A DNA stretch of 64,000 nucleotides from JANQPX01 sp965204405 (GTDB lineage Bacteria > Pseudomonadota > Alphaproteobacteria > Geminicoccales > Geminicoccaceae): NCBI GenBank assembly GCA_965204405.1, contig CBDBEN010000005.1:1612001-1676000 (forward strand), given 5' to 3'. This document shows, piece after piece, positions 9,176 through 16,955 of this stretch. Made by a program: the position numbers and the translations under genes. The notes beneath the pieces were generated by a model, which ran no database searches, was not told the origin of the DNA, and saw nothing but the letters and a program-made list of their open reading frames with translations. The stretch's first letter is position 1. Every line of letters begins with the position of its first letter.

Positions 9176-9955
9176 CTACATCCCGATCGCATCGTCTTCA
9201 CTCCCGAGATAGGCCTCGATGACCTTTTCATCGGTCTGAATATCGGCGGGTGTGCCTTCCGCGATTTTCTCGCCGAAATTGATGACCACAATGCGATCGG
9301 AGATCTTCATCACGGCAGGCATGTCATGCTCCACCAGAAGGACGGTCACGCCACGATCCCTAACGCCGCGGACCAGATCGACCATGCGCATGGTCTCATC
9401 GTGGTTCATGCCCGCAAAAGGTTCGTCCAGGAGAAGGACGGTCGGGTTGGTGGCAAGGCCGATGGCAATGCCGAGAGCCCGCAGATGGCCTTGGGGAAGA
9501 TTGCTTGCAAGCTCGTCCCCGATGTCGCCGAGCCCAAGAAAGCCGATGATCTCGTCGGCCGATCGGCTGAAGGTCTCCTCGTCATGCCGGGCGACACCCG
9601 TGCCGAGGAAATAGCCGGCGAGATTGGCCTTGGATCGCAGATGATGAGAGACGATGACATTGTCGCGGACGGTCATGCTCCTGAAAATCGTGGTCTCCTG
9701 AAAGGTGCGCACCACGCCTTTCCGCGCGACGATATGGGGCGCCAGGTTGGAGATGCGCTCGCCCTTGAACAGGACCTCGCCGCTGGTCGTCGGCAGGAAC
9801 GAGGAGATCAGCTTGAACAGGGTGGATTTTCCAGCGCCATTCGGGCCGATGACCGACAGGATTTCCTTGTCCGTGACATCGAAAGAGACATTGTTGACGG
9901 CCGTCAGACCACCGAAGATCTTGGTGACGTTCCTGACTTCGAGAAGGGCGCTCAT
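9176..9955 (-). CDS. ABC transporter ATP-binding protein, LivG-type
   Basis: A 259-residue ATPase with Walker A GPNGAGKST (37-45), an unusual signature region (LPQGHLRALGIAIGLA instead of the strict LSGGQ), Walker B VLLLDEPFAGMN and the C-terminal GEKIAEGTP of LivG proteins. LivG-type ATPases often have LPYGQQRRLEIA at the signature, so LPQGHLRALGIA is within family variation. The start overlaps the end of the LivM-type gene by 4 bp. Confidence 0.93.
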   Translation of the reverse strand: MSALLEVRNVTKIFGGLTAVNNVSFDVTDKEILSVIGPNGAGKSTLFKLISSFLPTTSGEVLFKGERISNLAPHIVARKGVVRTFQETTIFRSMTVRDNVIVSHHLRSKANLAGYFLGTGVARHDEETFSRSADEIIGFLGLGDIGDELASNLPQGHLRALGIAIGLATNPTVLLLDEPFAGMNHDETMRMVDLVRGVRDRGVTVLLVEHDMPAVMKISDRIVVINFGEKIAEGTPADIQTDEKVIEAYLGSEDDAIGM

Positions 9956-10932
9956 TTCGCGGCCCCCGCTTTTTTAGGAAACCGGAGACTCAAGAGCCCG
10001 TTGGGCAGGAACAGAATCAGGAGGATCAGGATCGAGGAATAGATCAGGAGCTGATATTTACCGGTGGTGAAGAGAACGTCCCAACCGAAATAGATGATGA
10101 AGGTGCCGAGCATCGGTCCGAAGACGTAGCCGAGCCCGCCCAGGAAGCAATTGAGCATGAAGTCCACCGAGTCCTTGACGGGGAAGCTCGCCGGATAGAT
10201 CGATCGGGAGATCGCGACAAAGATGGCGCCGGAAACGCCTCCCATGAACGACGAGATCGCGTAGGCGATGACCCTGAGATAGGCGATGTTCACACCGATC
10301 GATGAGGCAAGCTCCTCATTTTGCTGCAACGAGCGGCAGAGATGGCCGATGCGCGAGTTCACCAGCCGGTACAGCCCCGCAAAGCTGATCACCATCAGCA
10401 CGGTGGCCAGATAGTAGAAGGCCAGCTTGACGTTCTCGATGGTGGAGAAATCGGGGATGATGGTAAGGCCGAAGATCGAGACGTCGCCCGGCAGCGGAAT
10501 CGATGAAATGCCCCTTGCCCCATTGGTGATCGGCAAGGCGAGCGCCGTCAATCGGGCGACTTCGGTCAGGACCAGGGTTACCATGGCGAAATAGACGCCG
10601 CGCAGACGCAGGATCGGCAGGCCGATCAGCACCGAAACCAGGGCGCAGAACAACCCGGCGAGCGGGATGGTGAGCCAGAAGGAGACGCCGTATTTCACCA
10701 CCAGAATCGCCGAGACATACCCGCCGGTCAGCGCAAAGGCGCCCTGGCCGATATTGATGCGGCCGATATAGAAGGTCAGCCAAACACCGCCGCTTGCGAT
10801 CGAGAGCAGGGCGACGGAAGTCAGCGTATAATAGAAGTCCCAGCGGCCGCTTACGTGAATGAGCCAGGGGACGACGACGAAGACCAGGAGCAGGAACGCG
10901 GCGACCCCGATCAGATTTCTTTTGTCGGCCAT
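9952..10932 (-). CDS. ABC transporter permease, LivM-type
   Basis: A 326-residue inner-membrane permease. It has the LivM hallmarks: a series of hydrophobic helices, IGRINIGQGAFALTGGY in the first half, and the coupling loop SLQQNEELASSIGVNIAYLRV. The protein end (PNGLLSL) is also typical. Seven bases separate it from the LivH-type gene upstream. Confidence 0.93.
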   Translation of the reverse strand: MADKRNLIGVAAFLLLVFVVVPWLIHVSGRWDFYYTLTSVALLSIASGGVWLTFYIGRINIGQGAFALTGGYVSAILVVKYGVSFWLTIPLAGLFCALVSVLIGLPILRLRGVYFAMVTLVLTEVARLTALALPITNGARGISSIPLPGDVSIFGLTIIPDFSTIENVKLAFYYLATVLMVISFAGLYRLVNSRIGHLCRSLQQNEELASSIGVNIAYLRVIAYAISSFMGGVSGAIFVAISRSIYPASFPVKDSVDFMLNCFLGGLGYVFGPMLGTFIIYFGWDVLFTTGKYQLLIYSSILILLILFLPNGLLSLRFPKKAGAAK

Positions 10933-10939
10933 TATGGAA

Positions 10940-11812
10940 TCACCCCCAAGGCTTGCCCATGAGCCCTTGCGGGCGAATGGCCAGAAACACCATCAGGCTG
11001 ACGAAGATGGCGAGATAGGTGATGTCGCCATAGGCTGCCAGGACTGAAAGCCCGATCGACTCAAGCATGCCGAGAATGAAGCCGCCTGCGATCGCGCCGG
11101 AAATCACGCCGGCACCGCCGATCATCACCATCATGAAGGCCTTGATCGATGTCGGGCCGCCCATGCCGAGATTGACCCCGGTGATGGTGACCAGAAGCCC
11201 CCCGGCTACACCCGCCAGCATCGCGCCGAGTGCGAATCCGATCATGGAGTAGCGATCCACGTCGACGCCCATGAGCTGCGCCGCCACCTTGTCCTGGGCG
11301 AGAGCGCGCATGGCGCGGCCGGTCTTCGAATATTGCATGTAGAGGATGAATGTCGCGATCGCCAGCAGGGCCAGGCAGCCGATGAGAATCTTGTCATAGG
11401 GCATGACCATGGTGAAGTTGTCGTAGTTGTAGATACCGTCGACGATTTTCGGCACGCCCCGTTGTTTTTCGCCGAAAACCAACAGGATGATGGCGTCCAG
11501 GAAGAAGGCGATTCCTGCTGCCAGCAGCATCGTGCTTTCTTCTCGGACGGATTTCTGGATGACCGGTCGAAACAGAAATTTCTCGATGAGTGCTCCGACG
11601 ACCGCAAGGGTGACGGCGGACGTGAAGAGCGCGACGACGAAGGGGAGGCCAAGCTGAGCGTAGACCGTATAGGTCACGAAACCGCCGATGACATACATCT
11701 GGCCATGGGCAAAGTTGAGAACGTTCATCAGGGCGAAGATCAACGTCAGGCCCAGGGCTATGAGTGCATATTGCGCACCCAGATAGAGCCCATTTGCAAG
11801 GATCTGCTCCAT
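10940..11812 (-). CDS. ABC transporter permease, LivH-type
   Basis: A 290-residue inner-membrane permease. It starts with the usual LivH opening (LANGLYLGAQYALIALGLTL) and has the motif LNFAHGQMYVIGGF plus the coupling loop RALAQDKVAAQLMGVDVDR. It forms the channel with the LivM-type subunit. It is separated from the binding-protein gene by 81 bp that hold a strong hairpin. Confidence 0.94.
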   Translation of the reverse strand: MEQILANGLYLGAQYALIALGLTLIFALMNVLNFAHGQMYVIGGFVTYTVYAQLGLPFVVALFTSAVTLAVVGALIEKFLFRPVIQKSVREESTMLLAAGIAFFLDAIILLVFGEKQRGVPKIVDGIYNYDNFTMVMPYDKILIGCLALLAIATFILYMQYSKTGRAMRALAQDKVAAQLMGVDVDRYSMIGFALGAMLAGVAGGLLVTITGVNLGMGGPTSIKAFMMVMIGGAGVISGAIAGGFILGMLESIGLSVLAAYGDITYLAIFVSLMVFLAIRPQGLMGKPWG

Positions 11813-11831
11813 GAAGACAGCCCTGTTTTGC

Positions 11832-11862
11832 GAGAGGCCCGGAGAACGGCTCCGGGCCTCTC
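11832..11862 (-). terminator. Perfect 13-bp intercistronic hairpin
   Basis: GAGAGGCCCGGAG and its exact complement CTCCGGGCCTCTC flank a 5-base loop (AACGG). It sits between the binding-protein gene and the permease gene of the same operon and has no long T run. The usual role of such hairpins is partial termination or mRNA stabilisation, giving more binding protein than permease; that role is inferred here. Confidence 0.75.
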
Positions 11863-11893
11863 AGCAGTTAAGCCAGGTGTTATGCTTGGTTGA

Positions 11894-13090
11894 TCAGTCG
11901 ACTTCGGCGATGAACAGTGTCTGGAACTCGCCATCCACGAACTCGTTGACGACCATCGGCACGGCGACCTGCCGCTTCTGTCCAAAGGAGGTCGTCCCGA
12001 CATATTTGAGCTTCGCATCGCCCTTCATGTAGATGTTCTCAGCTTCGAACGTGTCCATGGTCGTCTTGAACTCAGCCACATCGTCGATCGCCGCTGGATT
12101 GGCCTTCATCGTCTCGAGAATGTATTCGAGGGCATAGACCTTGGTGTTGGACTCGTCGTTGTACTCGCCGAACATCTCAGTGTAGCGCTCGACGAATTCG
12201 TTCATGGCGTCGGTCGCAATTTCCGGCGTCGATGCACCGCCGACCGAGATGAAGCCGTTGGCGAGCTCGCCGGCACCTTCCTGCAGAACGGCCGCGTCCT
12301 GTGCGGTTTCCGTCGAGATCAATCCCGTATAGCCCAGCTCACGCGCGGCCCGGATGAGCTGCGGCGCGTTGGCCGGCGCTACGCCGGACAGAACCAGGAG
12401 ATCGGGCTGGGTGCGCATGACCGGCGTCAGGACCGGCGTGAAGTCGGTCGTGTCCACCTGATAGGTCACATTGTCGGAAACGACCTCCAGGTCAAGCTCT
12501 TTGGCGGCGGCAACGCCCCCGTCGCGCTGGCTGAGCGGATCGGACTCGTTAGCGGCGACGAACGCCACCTTTTGCACACCCTTGTTGTCCTTCAGATAGG
12601 CATAGATCGCGGGGCCGGACTGATAGTTCGCGACCATGCCGAGAACGGCGTTGGAGGCAGGTGCCGTGTAGAGAGCCTTAGGAAAGGCATAGGGGAAGTA
12701 CATGATGTCGTTCTGCTCGGCCACCGGACGAACCGCGGCGGCGCCGTCATCGACGTTCGGTCCGACGACGTAGTGGATGCCCTCTTGTGCCATCTTCTCC
12801 ATCCCAGCGATCGCGCGCTTGGGATCTTTTTGGTCATCGAAGGTCACGATCTCGACATCATAGGTCGTACCGCCGATGTCAATGCCGCCGGTTTCGTTGA
12901 TCCATGCAGCGCGCGCCTGCATGGAGCGGACATTGGAGATGCCCCATGCTGCAGCGGGGCCGCTGGTGACACCGACAAAGCCGATTTTGAGTGTCTCATT
13001 CGCTGCCTGAACAGCATTCATCCCGGTGACGGCCAAGGATGCTGTCGCCATGGCCGCGACGGCCATGGACTTCAAAAAACTGCGTCTCAT
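11894..13090 (-). CDS. Branched-chain amino acid-type ABC transporter substrate-binding protein
   Basis: A 398-residue periplasmic receptor (type I fold, Peripla_BP_6). The N-terminus is a signal peptide: MRRSFLK, a hydrophobic stretch, and a likely cleavage after VQA near residue 29. The mature part starts ETLKIGFVGVTSGPAAAWG, as in Liv-type receptors. It is the first gene of the operon with the permeases, ATPases and racemase. The ligand cannot be read from the sequence; amides, ureides and hydantoin-like compounds are possible given the racemase. Confidence 0.92.
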   Translation of the reverse strand: MRRSFLKSMAVAAMATASLAVTGMNAVQAANETLKIGFVGVTSGPAAAWGISNVRSMQARAAWINETGGIDIGGTTYDVEIVTFDDQKDPKRAIAGMEKMAQEGIHYVVGPNVDDGAAAVRPVAEQNDIMYFPYAFPKALYTAPASNAVLGMVANYQSGPAIYAYLKDNKGVQKVAFVAANESDPLSQRDGGVAAAKELDLEVVSDNVTYQVDTTDFTPVLTPVMRTQPDLLVLSGVAPANAPQLIRAARELGYTGLISTETAQDAAVLQEGAGELANGFISVGGASTPEIATDAMNEFVERYTEMFGEYNDESNTKVYALEYILETMKANPAAIDDVAEFKTTMDTFEAENIYMKGDAKLKYVGTTSFGQKRQVAVPMVVNEFVDGEFQTLFIAEVD

Positions 13091-13288
13091 GCTTCGAATC
13101 CCTGATTTGCTTCGTGGAGAAACTGATCATATTAGTGAACAAAATATGGAAAAATTGTCAACAATCATTATCAAATATATAGACAATACAAGGTTGGATT
13201 GTTAGCTTACATGCGACATGCATGGAAACAAGCATGCCTTGTCCGACCGGGCATATTGCCAACGAACGAGGTGCGAAACAGTGCGGAA
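13091..13288. promoter_or_regulatory. Divergent promoter region between transporter operon and GntR gene
   Basis: This AT-rich stretch separates the divergently read transporter operon and regulator gene. It contains an imperfect inverted repeat TTGTCAACAA (about 13156-13165) and a related GACAATAC a little further on, candidates for a GntR-family operator. No promoter boxes could be assigned with confidence. Confidence 0.4.
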
Positions 13289-14008
13289 ATGAAAGGACGA
13301 CGCGAAAGTGGACTGAGCGAGGAAGACATCGTAGATCGTGTTCTAGAAGCGGTGACCGAGCAACGCCTTCCTCCTGGCACCAAGCTGTCCGAAGTGGCAC
13401 TGAGCGATGCTTTTGGCGTTGGCCGTATGCGGATCCGCCGAAGCCTGCTCTTGCTTGCCAGCCGCGGCGTCATCGACCTTCAGTCTAATCGAGGCGCCTA
13501 CATTTCGAGCCCGACGAAGGAGCAAGCACGCGATGTCTTCGAGGCTCGCCGAGCGATCGAGCCGCAAGTGTGCAGACTTGCCATCAAGCGATGCAGCGAT
13601 GACGACATTCGCGACCTGGGGCAGGCTCTCGATGAGGAGCGGAAGGCTGAGGTGGACGGTGATCGTCGGGCGGCCATCCGCCTTTCGGGGCTCTTCCATG
13701 TCAACCTGGCGGAGATGGCAGGCAATCACGTGATGGAGCGGATGGTCAGAGAACTGGTCACCCGCACATCTCTGATCATCGGCATGTTTGGCGCAACTGG
13801 CACGACGAATTGTCATGTCGATGAGCATCAAGAACTCCTAAAGATCATCGGGGCTCGGAAATCGGATGAAGCTGCGCAGCATATGACCGCCCATCTCGAG
13901 CATATCGAAGCGCAGATCGATCTTTCCACGGAACATCGAAAAGAGATCGACCTCGTTGAGGTGTTTGGGGGAACTAAACGAATCGACGTTGCGGTCGATC
14001 CGTCGTGA
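13289..14008 (+). CDS. GntR-family transcriptional regulator, FCD (FadR-like) subfamily
   Basis: A 239-residue regulator. The N-terminal winged helix-turn-helix covers about residues 12-75 (PPGTKLSEVALSDAFGVGRM, then IDLQSNRGAYI). The C-terminal all-helical FCD ligand domain shows EARRAIEP and the metal-binding-type residues Asp, His, His in FHVNLAEMAGN and DEHQELLKII. FCD regulators usually respond to small organic acids. Being divergent from the Liv/racemase operon, it is the likely repressor of it. The ATG at 13289 is preferred; in-frame starts exist up to 13199. Confidence 0.85.
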   Translation: MKGRRESGLSEEDIVDRVLEAVTEQRLPPGTKLSEVALSDAFGVGRMRIRRSLLLLASRGVIDLQSNRGAYISSPTKEQARDVFEARRAIEPQVCRLAIKRCSDDDIRDLGQALDEERKAEVDGDRRAAIRLSGLFHVNLAEMAGNHVMERMVRELVTRTSLIIGMFGATGTTNCHVDEHQELLKIIGARKSDEAAQHMTAHLEHIEAQIDLSTEHRKEIDLVEVFGGTKRIDVAVDPS

Positions 14009-14445
14009 TCAATCCCGATTCGTAACCTCATGAGTGCGCTCTCCGTTCGAGCGGGAAAGCTGAAAACGTACGGCGCGACTGCTCCGCGGCCGAATCGTCA
14101 GTCCGAGGTGAAAGGCCACTTCGTTTTGGAGATGCCCTATCTGATTCTGACGTGTGAGGAATTTTTTCACTTCGTCAGGCTCTGGCACGCTCTGGTATCG
14201 CCGGCCGCCGGCGTCGATTGATCTATGCTGCCGGGCTTAGCTGCCGCAAATCCGGCCGGCGCGATCGAGAGGCTGCTCTCCTTATCCAGCAGCGGACGCG
14301 CCGAAAGCCGGCCTTCCGAGCATTCATGCCCCAACTTTGCCATAATGCCCAAGCGTTCTGGCGACTGCTTTGAGCCCAAACTGCTCGATGTTGCAATGGG
14401 GTTTATTTCTGCGCTCGTCGAGCAGTGGAAAGCTAAAATGCTAGC
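14009..14445. other. Non-coding stretch between GntR gene and FGE-like gene
   Basis: No gene is recognised in these 437 bp. Short open frames exist on both strands (for example 14225-14491), but they have no family resemblance and no good ribosome binding site. No strong hairpin was seen. Confidence 0.5.
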
Positions 14446-15579
14446 TCACTTTCTTGAGACATACGAGATCGCCATTCTACATCCAAGATGATCATCGGCG
14501 CTGGCGGCATCGTCGCCTTGCCGGGCGTCGGCGCGAATATTGTGACCGTATCTGATTTCATCCGGCGTCACGCCAAAACGCCCTGCCGACCCGGCCCAAA
14601 ACCCGGCCTTTTGCATGCGGATCGAATCATCCTCCAACTGGATCGGATCGGTCTTCGGCTCGGGCGTGTAGTCATAGAAACTGTCAAACACCCACTCCGT
14701 CAGGTTGCCCGCCATATCCAGGCCTCCAAAAGGTGACCGGCCAGCGGGGAAACTGCCAACAGGGGATGTAATCGCGAAACCATCATTGACCCCGTGATGC
14801 ACTTCGGATTGGCCAGTGTCGGGGAAATAGCGGTCGAACGTTTCGTCTGCATAGTTGGCCCGAGTGCCGTCTGGCTCTTCGTTGCCCCAAGGATAAACAC
14901 GGCCATCAGTGCCTCTGGCGGCGTATTCCCATTCAGCTTCGGATGGCAGCGTGAATGGCAGGCCGTGGACCTCCGACAACCAATTGCCATAGGCGATGCA
15001 ATCATACCAACTGACGTTCGGGACAGGATGCGTGTCGTCGACGGTCAGTTCCGGGAAACGCTTAGTCACCTGATGAAAGGCGTTGTCCCAACGATGGCCC
15101 GGCGTTGTAATAAAGCCGCGATCATCGAAATTGTAGACCCAAGAGCCTGGATGCCCGTCGAGTTCAACATTGGTGACATACCCGGTTGCTTCAACAAATT
15201 TGCGAACTTCGCCGATTGTGACGGGATATTTGGCAATCCAGTAGGGACTTAATGTGACATCGTGAGAGGGGGCAGAGTTATTGCCGACATCAGCATTCAG
15301 CGCGTCGTTTCCAATCCGAAAGGTTCCGCCAGGGACAAAAATCATCGTCGGACCACTCGCGAATTTCGCCTCCCAGTAGCCAAGAGCGTTTTCTGTGACG
15401 CGCGTGGCGATTCCGCGAACGCGCTCGATCTCTTGATCAGTTGGCAACAGGGGAATTTGCGCCGTCGCGGGCGTTATGTCTGGCACCGGTAGGCCGTCAC
15501 CCGTAGGCAGGCAGCCCGTTGCTAGCGTTAAGCTGCCACACAAAGCTGCGATATCTACTTGGCTGAAGGGTCTGTTCAT
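14446..15579 (-). CDS. Formylglycine-generating-enzyme/sulfatase-modifying-factor domain lipoprotein
   Basis: A 377-residue protein with an FGE-sulfatase (SUMF1-type, C-lectin-like) domain. Landmarks are PGGTFRIGND, PVTIGEVRKFVEATGYVT, VPNVSWYDCIAYGNWLSE, LPSEAEWEYAARG, VYPWGNE, GNLTEWV and the closing LGCRMAI. The N-terminus (MNRPFSQ, hydrophobic stretch, LATGC at about residues 19-23) looks like a lipoprotein signal, so it is probably anchored outside the cytoplasm. I do not see the paired cysteines of true sulfatase-activating enzymes, so it is more likely a non-catalytic or differently active relative. No sulfatase gene is near. The frame starts at 15597; the ATG at 15579 suits the signal better. 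Confidence 0.8.
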   Translation of the reverse strand: MNRPFSQVDIAALCGSLTLATGCLPTGDGLPVPDITPATAQIPLLPTDQEIERVRGIATRVTENALGYWEAKFASGPTMIFVPGGTFRIGNDALNADVGNNSAPSHDVTLSPYWIAKYPVTIGEVRKFVEATGYVTNVELDGHPGSWVYNFDDRGFITTPGHRWDNAFHQVTKRFPELTVDDTHPVPNVSWYDCIAYGNWLSEVHGLPFTLPSEAEWEYAARGTDGRVYPWGNEEPDGTRANYADETFDRYFPDTGQSEVHHGVNDGFAITSPVGSFPAGRSPFGGLDMAGNLTEWVFDSFYDYTPEPKTDPIQLEDDSIRMQKAGFWAGSAGRFGVTPDEIRYGHNIRADARQGDDAASADDHLGCRMAISYVSRK

Positions 15580-16031
15580 GTGAAATCCGAGAAACAATTG
15601 CTAGGACTAGCGTATTGAATTCCAACGTTAGTTTCAATTACCGCACAGTCTGCTCCTCCGGCCTATATCTCCAAGAGTTGCCTCGGGTACTCGTTGATTC
15701 CGGCATTCGAACGTTTACGACGAACGGCAGGTATGTCCCGCATTCTTGCCTCAAGGCCTGCATACGTCTATGTCCACACATGGCACGAAGTACGAGCGCG
15801 GGCTTGCTTTCCATAGCGGCAGAAATGCGGATCACGAAGCAGCCCCTCGCGTCGGCGATCTGACTTTTCGCAGGCAAGAGTATGATAGCCGATCACGCTC
15901 GAATGGCCGCTCTCGAAGCCAGAACCAGCCACGCCAGCGAGTTGCCCTTCCTGACCCACAGCAGACTCCACAGTTAGGGAAATCTTCAGATCATCCTGAT
16001 AGGAGATTATCGGTTCACTAGGGAGAGCCCG
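15580..16031. other. Divergent intergenic region
   Basis: About 450 bp between the FGE-like gene (minus) and the PhnD-type gene (plus). It should hold the promoters of both, but I could not assign boxes. Open frames on both strands here lack start signals and family resemblance. Confidence 0.5.
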
Positions 16032-16934
16032 ATGATCTTTCGCCGACTGGTTGTTATTGTCACGTTGTTCGCAGGGTTCCTCAGCGCATCCGATGCGTCC
16101 GCCGGAACACTCGTCCTGGGCAGCGTTGGCGACAACATCAAAAAGCACCTGGTTCGGTTCGAGCCGATGGCGCAGTACCTTCAGGACAAGCTCTCGGCGC
16201 ATGGGATCACCGATGTCCAGATAACCGTCCTGCCGTCCTCCGATGCGATGGCTGAGGCGCTGCGCGACGGCAGCGTCGATCTCTATTTCGACAGCCCGCT
16301 GGTCGCAGCCAAAGTCGCTCGCGCCTCCGAGAGCGAGCCCTTCCTGCGGCGCTGGAAGCGGGGTATCGGATCCTATCATTCGGTCATCATCGTGCCCACT
16401 GGCAGCGACATTCGCACGGTCGCCGATCTGGCGGGCAAACGTATCGCATTTCAAGAGCCAGATTCGACCTCCGGGTTCATGCTGCCTGCCGGGTTGTTGC
16501 GCAGGGAAGATATGACCTTGCGAGAGCTACCCTCTCGTGCCACGCCCCCAGGGGGTAATGAAGTTGGCTACATCTTTACTAAAGATGACAAGAACACACT
16601 CGCCTGGCTCTACAAGGGCTGGGTTGACGCAGCTGCGACCGATCCACAGAATTACGAAAAGCTGGCACGCGCAAAGCCTGGTTCCGTAAGGATCATCGCC
16701 CGCAGCATCGATGTTCCACGTCAGGTCGTCATTCGCCGAAACGGTCTCGAAGAAGAGCTCGCAGACCATATCGGTTCCATCCTGGTCGCAATGGACCAGA
16801 CCGAATCTGGTCGTAGCACGCTGAAGCAGTTCAACAAGACGACGCGCTTCGATAGGTTCCCCGACGGCGTCGAAGCCACTTTCAGCCCGATCTACGACCT
16901 GCTGGATCAGCTCGAAGCACAAGGCGTCCTGTAG
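16032..16934 (+). CDS. PhnD-type phosphate/phosphonate ABC substrate-binding protein
   Basis: A 300-residue periplasmic binding protein of the PhnD/PtxB class. It has a signal peptide (MIFRRLVVIVTLFAGFL, cleavage likely after ASA near residue 25). The mature protein shows the class landmarks: RFEPMAQYLQDKL, GSVDLYFDSPLVAAKV and LAGKRIAFQEPDSTSGFMLP. No permease or ATPase accompanies it. Instead it lies 21 bp upstream of a membrane GGDEF-EAL gene, so it may serve as the sensing partner of that protein rather than in transport (inference). Confidence 0.86.
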   Translation: MIFRRLVVIVTLFAGFLSASDASAGTLVLGSVGDNIKKHLVRFEPMAQYLQDKLSAHGITDVQITVLPSSDAMAEALRDGSVDLYFDSPLVAAKVARASESEPFLRRWKRGIGSYHSVIIVPTGSDIRTVADLAGKRIAFQEPDSTSGFMLPAGLLRREDMTLRELPSRATPPGGNEVGYIFTKDDKNTLAWLYKGWVDAAATDPQNYEKLARAKPGSVRIIARSIDVPRQVVIRRNGLEEELADHIGSILVAMDQTESGRSTLKQFNKTTRFDRFPDGVEATFSPIYDLLDQLEAQGVL

Positions 16935-16955
16935 TCGGCCGCCGGGTGGGTCACG

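Noticed and set aside
14225..14491. An 88-residue plus-strand frame
   Set aside because: No ribosome binding site, no family resemblance, and it overlaps the end of the FGE-like gene.
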